From assembly GCA_041655035.1 (NCBI GenBank), contig JBAZCN010000109.1, forward strand, positions 1-11,953: DNA of 11,953 bases, in the 5' to 3' direction. How positions within the stretch are numbered: the stretch's first letter is position 1; each line of letters opens with the position of its first letter. The DNA comes from NAT127 sp041655035. Lineage in GTDB: Bacteria; Pseudomonadota; Gammaproteobacteria; Pseudomonadales; Porticoccaceae. Position numbers and translations under genes: made by a program. The notes under the pieces are model-generated. The model ran no database searches. It worked only from the letters and a program-made list of their open reading frames with translations, and was not told where the DNA came from. Positions 7,183 to 11,953 of the stretch are shown here, in pieces.

Positions 7183-8001
7183 TCAGTCGTCCACCGGCCT
7201 CGCAACGTCGCCGTACCAGGGCTGGTGGGCCTGCAGGCCGCCGTCAACGGAGATCAACTGGCCGGTGATGAAGCTGGCGTGGTCGCTGGCGAGAAACAGC
7301 ACCAGCGAGGCGATATCATCCGCGACCCCGAACCGGGGCATGAGGGTATGGCGCTGGAGCATGGCCAGCTGTTCATCGCCGAGCATCGCCCGCGAGTGCT
7401 CGGTCAATACCAGGCCGGGGAGGATGGCGTTGCAGCGGATATTGTTTCGTCCCAGCTGGGCGGCGACATTGCGGGTCAACGAGTTGATCGCGCCTTTTGA
7501 ACTGGCGTAGGCCGGATTGAATATATCCCCGAGCAGCGACACGCCGGAGCTGGTGTTGATAATGGCGCCGCCACCCGCCTTGATCATGGCCTGGGCGCTG
7601 TGCTTGATCATCAGCATGGCGCCCCTTGTATTGACTTCGAAGGCGCGGTCCCAGACGCGGGGGTCCATGGCGGTCACCATGGCATCGGCGGCCATCTGGT
7701 GGCGACTGACATCCGCGGCATTGTTGTGGAGGATGTCGATCTGCCCGTAGTGGTCGAGAGCGGCGCGATGCAGGGCGACGATGCTGTCTTCTTCCACCAG
7801 CTCCACCGGATGCGCCAGGGCGTTGCCGCCGGCCTGCCCGATGGCGGCGGCGACACGTTCGGCGCTGTGCAGATCGATGTCGGCGACAACGACGCGGGCG
7901 CCGGCGAGGGCCAGGGCCCGGGCGCTGGCTTCACCGATCTTGCCGCCGCCTCCAGTGACGATGGCAACGCGCCCTTCGAGGCTGATACCTGTGGTTTTCA
8001 T
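7183..8001 (-). CDS. Short-chain dehydrogenase/reductase (classical SDR)
   Basis: A 272-residue classical SDR that would interconvert a secondary alcohol and a ketone. The cofactor motif is TGGGGKIG (16-23). Asp41 at the end of strand 2 (VVADID) points to NAD(H) rather than NADP(H). NNAA (93-96) replaces the common NNAG. The catalytic residues are the Ser pair 151-152 in NTSS, Tyr165 and Lys169 (YASSK). FLASDHASFITGQ and VDGG close the fold. A slightly long insert (about 101-116) before the alpha-4 helix may touch substrate. It lies 22 bases after the receptor gene, with a weak ribosome site, so it is probably the second gene of the operon. A 178-base gap separates it from the OYE gene; that gap shows no convincing gene, promoter or terminator. 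Confidence 0.95.
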   Translation of the reverse strand: MKTTGISLEGRVAIVTGGGGKIGEASARALALAGARVVVADIDLHSAERVAAAIGQAGGNALAHPVELVEEDSIVALHRAALDHYGQIDILHNNAADVSRHQMAADAMVTAMDPRVWDRAFEVNTRGAMLMIKHSAQAMIKAGGGAIINTSSGVSLLGDIFNPAYASSKGAINSLTRNVAAQLGRNNIRCNAILPGLVLTEHSRAMLGDEQLAMLQRHTLMPRFGVADDIASLVLFLASDHASFITGQLISVDGGLQAHQPWYGDVARPVDD

Positions 8002-8023
8002 CCGCTGCTCTTACCCCGCAATG

Positions 8024-10387
8024 TCAATTGCCAAAGTGATAAGTGAAATCGAGACCCCAGGTGCGCGGGACATTGCCGATGCCGGTGGCGTAGCCATAGC
8101 TGTCGAACAGCTCGAGCCCGTAAACCCGGTAGACGTTGTTGGTGATATTGCGCGCCCAAAGGGCAAGCTCGAAGTTGGTGGACAGGTCCCATTGCAGCCT
8201 GGCATTGAGCAGTCCCTCGGCGGGGGTATCGCTGCCGGTGGTCCTGCCGGTGGCAAAGGTGTAATGCTTGTCGTGCCAGCTGTAGTCGGCGCGGGCGGTG
8301 ACGCTGCCCACAGTCACGTCGAGGACGTAGGCCGACCAGAGACTGTAGGTGTATTCGGGGGTGGCTGGGAAAGGTTCGCCGCTGCGATCGACCGGATTGC
8401 CCACCTGGTCGAAGTCGTCGAAGCGATCGTATTCGGTATCTATCCAGCCGAGGGTGGCGCCCGCCTGCCAGTTGTCGGTGATGATGCCGTTGATCTCTAC
8501 CTCGATGCCCTGGATGGAGCCTTCGGCGGCATTGGACACCACCGTGGCAACGGCGCCGCCGGGGACGGCAATGAGCGTTGAGCGCTGGATATCCTGATAG
8601 TCGGAGTAAAAGGCGGCAATGTTGGTGCGCAGGCGCGAATTCAGCCAGTCGGCCTTGATGCCGATTTCGTATTCGGTGACTTCCTCCGGGGCGAAATCCC
8701 GGAATGACTGCAACGACACCAGTGAGTCGCGGTCCGCCAGAATGCCACCGCGGAGATTCTGCCCACCGCTGCGAAAACCCGTGCCGGTCTTGAAATAGCC
8801 CATTTTGTCCGGAGAAAAATTATAGGTCAGCATAAAGCTGTAATCGACCGAGTCATCCTTGCGTTTGAAATCGGCCCGGCAACCCGCCTCGTCGGTTTCG
8901 TCGGCGACCCCGGTAAAGATGGAAGGCACGAAGCAAAAAAGAAAACCGCCATCAGCACTGGAAATGGCCCGGTTCATCGACGTCATCTTTTTTGACTCTT
9001 CGGTGTAGCGCAATCCGAGCGTGGCGGTCAGCTTTTCATTGAATCGATAGTCGGCCTGGGCGAAAAATGCCTGACTGTCGTTTTCGATATCGGCGCGGGT
9101 GTTCTGGCGGAATTCCGCACCGAAATCACTGATCGAATTATCCAACCCTGATTCCTCAAAGGCGAACAGACCCGCCGTCCAGTTGAGCCGGTCATTCAAC
9201 GAACTGCCGGTGATCTGCAGTTCACCGCTCCACATGCGATGGCCTTCAAGGCCAATGGAGACGGTGAGAATCGGATAGGGTGAGTTGTCGTAATCGTGGT
9301 TCGCCGTCCATTCGTCCAGTTCCCTGTAGGCACCCACCGCCTTGATGGCTATGTCGGAGGTGACATCCCAGGTGCTGGTCAGGGAGATACCCTGATGGCG
9401 CCATTGCGTCAGGGGTTTGTTGGCAGGGTCCGTGGAGGGACGTTTATAGTCGGTGCTGACGTAATCCGCCATGCTTTCCTGGCCGCCGGAGAATATGGCG
9501 ATGGGATCGGCGCCGCCATAGGCGGGAGCCCCGGTCTCGGTGTCGAAGTAGGTAACCACCTGATCGCGGATGTAGTAATCGCCTTCGTTGCGATCCAGCT
9601 TCAGCAGAAATTGAAGATCATCCCGGGGTGTGAAGAGCAGTTTGGCGATAATGTTCTCGATGTCCTTTTGCCCGGTCTCGTGGCCCGAAATGGTATTTTT
9701 CTGCCAGCCATCCCTTTTTTGCACGTCGTAGGCGAGGCGGAATGCCAGTTTGTCTTCGATCAGGGGGGCGTTGATCATCAGGTTATAGTCGCCGCTATTG
9801 TAATTGCCGATACTGGCGCCGACACGGGCCTCGCGGTGGAAGACGGGGTTCTTGGTGGAGACAAGTACTGCGCCCCCGGTGGTGTTGCGGCCGAACAGGG
9901 TGCCCTGCGGGCCGCGCAGCACCTCCACCTGCTCGATATCCGCCAGGTTCATGTTGGCGCCGATGGGCCGTGTCCAGATGACATCGTCAATGTAGATACC
10001 CACCGATTGATCCAGGGTGCTGACATTGTCATTCTGGGCCTGGCCCCTGATGGACGGCTTGATGGTGGAATCGCTGGTCATCGAAGTGGTGAAAATCATA
10101 TTCGGCGTGTGGAATGAAACGTCGGAGATGTCCGCGGCGCCGAGAGACTTCAGACTGTCGCCGCTGAAACTGCTGACGGCAACGGGAATATCCTGCATGG
10201 ATTCCGCCCGTTTTCTCGCCGTCACCACTATTTCGTCGAGCACCTGGGATTGGGCGGGAATGGCTGCAAGCACGCCGGAGGCGCCGAGGCAGATTGCGGG
10301 AACCATCCTGGCGGTACTCATGATTCCTCTTGCCGCCGCGGTTAAAACCCGGTTGGGCATAGGCTGCGCGGGAGTTTTTCTGGTCAT
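8024..10387 (-). CDS. TonB-dependent outer-membrane receptor
   Basis: A 787-residue receptor that would import a substrate across the outer membrane using TonB/ExbBD energy. A signal peptide ends around AIPAQSQ (43-48). The TonB box is DEIVVTA (51-57). The plug domain carries VGIYIDDV, IEQVEVLRGPQGTLFGRNTTGGAV and VSTKNP, and the long barrel ends in YHFGN with the penultimate-type aromatic needed for outer-membrane insertion. The N-terminal style matches the catabolic receptor group common in sphingomonads and marine gammaproteobacteria, not classical siderophore receptors. ATG 10387 has AAGGGG about 8 bases upstream; ATG 10321 (Met23) also has a good site, AAGAGGA, and would give a more usual signal peptide of about 26 residues. 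First gene of the catabolic operon, so its ligand is probably the substrate of the enzymes that follow. Confidence 0.95.
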   Translation of the reverse strand: MTRKTPAQPMPNRVLTAAARGIMSTARMVPAICLGASGVLAAIPAQSQVLDEIVVTARKRAESMQDIPVAVSSFSGDSLKSLGAADISDVSFHTPNMIFTTSMTSDSTIKPSIRGQAQNDNVSTLDQSVGIYIDDVIWTRPIGANMNLADIEQVEVLRGPQGTLFGRNTTGGAVLVSTKNPVFHREARVGASIGNYNSGDYNLMINAPLIEDKLAFRLAYDVQKRDGWQKNTISGHETGQKDIENIIAKLLFTPRDDLQFLLKLDRNEGDYYIRDQVVTYFDTETGAPAYGGADPIAIFSGGQESMADYVSTDYKRPSTDPANKPLTQWRHQGISLTSTWDVTSDIAIKAVGAYRELDEWTANHDYDNSPYPILTVSIGLEGHRMWSGELQITGSSLNDRLNWTAGLFAFEESGLDNSISDFGAEFRQNTRADIENDSQAFFAQADYRFNEKLTATLGLRYTEESKKMTSMNRAISSADGGFLFCFVPSIFTGVADETDEAGCRADFKRKDDSVDYSFMLTYNFSPDKMGYFKTGTGFRSGGQNLRGGILADRDSLVSLQSFRDFAPEEVTEYEIGIKADWLNSRLRTNIAAFYSDYQDIQRSTLIAVPGGAVATVVSNAAEGSIQGIEVEINGIITDNWQAGATLGWIDTEYDRFDDFDQVGNPVDRSGEPFPATPEYTYSLWSAYVLDVTVGSVTARADYSWHDKHYTFATGRTTGSDTPAEGLLNARLQWDLSTNFELALWARNITNNVYRVYGLELFDSYGYATGIGNVPRTWGLDFTYHFGN

Positions 10388-10401
10388 TTTTATATCCCCT
10401 T

Positions 10402-10430
10402 ATTATCCTGCCAGAAGAGATGGTTGGCAT
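10402..10430 (-). promoter_or_regulatory. Candidate sigma-70 promoter for the receptor operon
   Basis: On the minus strand ATGCCA (4 of 6 matches to the -35 consensus) and GATAAT (5 of 6 to the -10) stand 17 bases apart. Transcription would begin only about 8-10 bases before ATG 10387, too close for its ribosome site to work normally, but suitable for the internal start at 10321. Tentative. Confidence 0.3.
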
Positions 10431-10434
10431 CGTG

Positions 10435-10462
10435 CAATAGTGCTTTCGATAAACCACTATTG
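10435..10462. promoter_or_regulatory. Perfect inverted repeat, operator-like, upstream of the receptor
   Basis: CAATAGTG and CACTATTG form perfect 8-bp arms around a 12-base spacer, ending 47 bases before ATG 10387 and 4 bases upstream of the candidate -35. Size and position suit a dimeric regulator site. No regulator gene lies in the window to pair with it. A leader hairpin is possible only if transcription starts further upstream. Confidence 0.45.
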
Positions 10463-10792
10463 GCTGGATTTGTTATGTGAAAAATCGCTTGCCGCTATGT
10501 TGATAAAAATCGCCAGAATCGATTTCAGGCACTTCTTTTTTCGTGCAAAGAGATAGAGCGTTATCGGTTCCTGGGCGCATGACAGGCATTCGATCACGGG
10601 CATGGATTTGGAACAATTGGAAAAGATATAGTGTTTCAGCCAACAGGTTCGAAAACAGGACTCAGTGGGGAAGTGAAACTAATGACATGATGTGCAATTT
10701 CTGGCAGCCGGAAAATCATTGCGGATTTTTATGTGGGAGGTGCCGAACCGTCAGGTTGCCATGGAATGATAACGCTATGCCGGGGTTGCTGC

Positions 10793-10885
10793 GGTGCGCT
10801 TCGTTCCTCAGCGCACCCTATGCTTTTTCCTCGGGCTCCGTCACTAGGGCTCGGTAATAGGGTGTGCTGAGGAACGAAGCGCACC
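10793..10885. repeat. REP-like inverted pair (BIME-like hairpin)
   Basis: Unit e (10793-10822) and unit f (10857-10885) face each other across about 35 bases and can pair over 29 positions with a single G/A difference (a G-T wobble in RNA). Each unit also has its own 7-bp stem-loop (GGTGCGC/GCGCACC). They are the same family as the block at 239-399: the unit-e region 10793-10824 equals the reverse complement of 364-395 over 32 bases, and unit f equals the reverse complement of 239-267 over 29 bases. The pair sits 59 bases past the SDR stop and may end or protect that transcript. Confidence 0.85.
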
Positions 10886-10944
10886 GACGATACCTACCAA
10901 CGGCGCAGGCCTGCTTTCGCGTCGAGACCGCAATATCAAAGACC

Positions 10945-11718
10945 CTAGCTCGACGGCAGTATGTCTACCCTGAGGCCGGCATTCCAGCCGCCATCCACCG
11001 GGAATTCCGAACCCGTGCAATAGCTCGCTTCGTCGGTGGCGAGGAACAGTGTCACCCGGGCCACTTCCTCTGCCTTGCCGATGCGGGGGATGGGCTGGTT
11101 GCTGTACGGGGCATTGTCTTGTTCTCCGGGTTGCTCCCCGGTGGCTCCGCCCATCAAGGTGTGGATGCCGCCCGGGTGGATACTGTTGACGCGGATACCG
11201 TAGCGGCCCAGTTCCACCGCCGCCGTTTTGGTCATGCCGCGGATGGCCCACTTGGATGCGGCATAGGCAATAAGGCCGTTGGAACACTGCAAGGCCTGGA
11301 ACGACGAAATATTGACAATGGCCCCGCCACCGCGACGCTTCATCGGACCGATGACGGCTTTCATCCCGAGAAAGGCGCCAACCTGGTTGATGTTCATCAC
11401 CTGCCGGAAGTCGGCCAGGGTGGTGTCCTCCATGGAGGCGACATGCAGTACACCGGCATTGTTCACCAGCACATCGATGCCGCCAAAAACGTCCTCCGCA
11501 AACGCGATGGCCTTTGTCCATGCCTCCTCGCTGCTTACATCCAGGTGCCGGTAGCGGCAGTTTTCACCGAGCTGCTGGGCGACGGCCTCGCCCTCCTTAT
11601 CCAGCACGTCGGCGACGAGCACCCTGGCGCCCTGCGCCACGAACAGGCGGGCGGTTGCCTCCCCCATGCCGCGGGCTCCACCGGTAATTATTGCGACCTT
11701 GTCATGCAGGCGACCCAT
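10945..11718 (-). CDS. Short-chain dehydrogenase, 3alpha/20beta-hydroxysteroid dehydrogenase-like
   Basis: A complete 257-residue classical SDR. TGGARGMG (12-19) is the cofactor motif, Asp37 favours NAD(H), NNAG is at 86-89, and the catalytic set is Ser139, Tyr152 and Lys156 (YAASK). These three positions, the MGRL start and the HPGGIHT motif (181-187) coincide with what I recall for the Streptomyces 3alpha,20beta-hydroxysteroid dehydrogenase and its mycobacterial relatives, which makes a ring-hydroxyl dehydrogenase role plausible. Many SDRs of this group act on other alcohols, so the substrate stays open. ATG 11718 has AAGGAG 5 bases upstream (11724-11729). It lies downstream of the MDR gene on the same strand and is separated from the receptor operon by the REP-like pair, so it is probably a different transcription unit. 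Confidence 0.95.
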   Translation of the reverse strand: MGRLHDKVAIITGGARGMGEATARLFVAQGARVLVADVLDKEGEAVAQQLGENCRYRHLDVSSEEAWTKAIAFAEDVFGGIDVLVNNAGVLHVASMEDTTLADFRQVMNINQVGAFLGMKAVIGPMKRRGGGAIVNISSFQALQCSNGLIAYAASKWAIRGMTKTAAVELGRYGIRVNSIHPGGIHTLMGGATGEQPGEQDNAPYSNQPIPRIGKAEEVARVTLFLATDEASYCTGSEFPVDGGWNAGLRVDILPSS

Positions 11719-11739
11719 TGCTGCTCCTTGGTGGTGGCT

Positions 11740-11829
11740 GAAAGCTCGATAGCTGAAAGCTCAATATCTGCCAGCTCCGTCGATGCCAGCTCCATTGATG
11801 CTGGCTCAATCCGTGCTGGCTCAGTCGAC
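11740..11829. repeat. Six-copy, exactly 15-nt-phased degenerate tandem repeat
   Basis: The core (A/G)GCTC starts at 11743, 11758, 11773, 11788, 11803 and 11818, always 15 bases apart, with variable bases between. On the minus strand each unit begins (T/G/C)GAGC. The array fills nearly the whole 102-base gap between the MDR stop and the SDR, and the MDR stop codon lies in its last core. Confidence 0.75.
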
Positions 11830-11953
11830 GGTTACCACGACCTTGCCGATATGTTCAAAGGAATCGAAATAACGGCAGGCATCGACGATTTCGTCAAGGC
11901 CATAGCGCCGCGCGATGACGGGACGCAGATAGCCGGCGGCGACGCCATCGCGG
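11821..11953 (-). CDS. MDR-family alcohol dehydrogenase / quinone oxidoreductase, C-terminal end (partial)
   Basis: The last 43 codons of a minus-strand gene that enters from the right edge and stops at TGA 11823-11821. The tail reads AAGYLRPVIARRYGLDEIVDA, then CRYFDSFEHIGKVVVTVD. This is the usual end of medium-chain dehydrogenase/reductase proteins: (L)xPVIxRxxxLDEIxxA, an aromatic-rich helix, then HIGKVV(V). These enzymes use NAD(P)H on alcohols, quinones or enones. Zinc-dependent and zinc-free subfamilies share this tail, so the type cannot be decided. It is upstream of and in line with the SDR, probably in one transcript with it. Confidence 0.8.
   Translation of the reverse strand, partial: RDGVAAGYLRPVIARRYGLDEIVDACRYFDSFEHIGKVVVTVD

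Larger units (their letters stand above)
10388..10792. other. Intergenic region upstream of the receptor operon
   Basis: About 400 bases with lower GC than the genes. It holds the receptor ribosome site (10396-10401), a candidate promoter (10402-10430), a perfect dyad (10435-10462) and a 9-bp direct repeat AAAAATCGC at 10480-10488 and 10505-10513. The octamer TCGTGCAA also occurs twice (10430-10437 and 10541-10548). No convincing gene was found from 10560 to 10792; the open frame there runs into the REP-like repeat and resembles nothing known. Confidence 0.6.

Noticed and set aside
7035..7247. Small minus-strand frame between the SDR and the OYE gene
   Set aside because: Weak ribosome site, overlaps the SDR end in another frame, no similarity recognised.
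9296..10117. Plus-strand frame of 273 codons inside the receptor gene
   Set aside because: Antisense to the receptor plug and barrel; its product shows no recognisable motif.
10543..10857. Plus-strand frame of 104 codons in the intergenic region
   Set aside because: No ribosome site, no family resemblance, and its last third is the translated REP-like repeat.

Overview
The window is about 12 kb of GC-rich (roughly 60%, estimated by eye) Gram-negative DNA. A TonB-dependent outer-membrane receptor proves an outer membrane. The short hairpin repeats and the mix of short-chain dehydrogenases, flavoproteins, P450 and ring-hydroxylating dioxygenase suggest an aerobic catabolic proteobacterium, most likely a gammaproteobacterium; the genus cannot be told from the sequence.

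Layout. (1) 1-2466, plus strand: the tail of a ring-hydroxylating dioxygenase beta subunit, a block of REP-like repeats, a cytochrome P450 and a class I SAM O-methyltransferase. (2) 2473-10387, minus strand: one long probable operon read right to left: TonB-dependent receptor, SDR dehydrogenase, Old-Yellow-Enzyme/[4Fe-4S]/FAD reductase, 3-ketosteroid-delta-1-dehydrogenase-like flavoprotein, SnoaL/NTF2-fold protein, and a decayed SDR. It converges on the O-methyltransferase with only 6 bases between them. (3) 10388-10944: receptor promoter region with a perfect 8-bp-arm dyad, then an inverted pair of REP-like units. (4) 10945-11953, minus strand: a second intact SDR resembling 3alpha/20beta-hydroxysteroid dehydrogenases, preceded by an exactly 15-nt-phased tandem repeat and by the tail of an MDR (zinc-type/quinone) oxidoreductase.

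Working together (inference): the receptor would import a large or poorly soluble compound across the outer membrane. P450 and dioxygenase would hydroxylate it, SDRs would interconvert alcohol and ketone, the KSTD-like enzyme would desaturate next to a ring ketone, the OYE-type enzyme would reduce an enone, and the SnoaL-like protein would dehydrate or isomerise. The set SDR + Fe-S OYE + SnoaL-fold enzyme + flavoprotein recalls the anaerobic bile-acid-inducible (bai) operon, here under a TonB receptor and beside oxygenases. A steroid-, terpenoid- or similar alicyclic-ketone substrate is plausible but unproven. No regulator, CoA ligase, beta-oxidation gene, tRNA, rRNA, CRISPR array or insertion sequence was seen.
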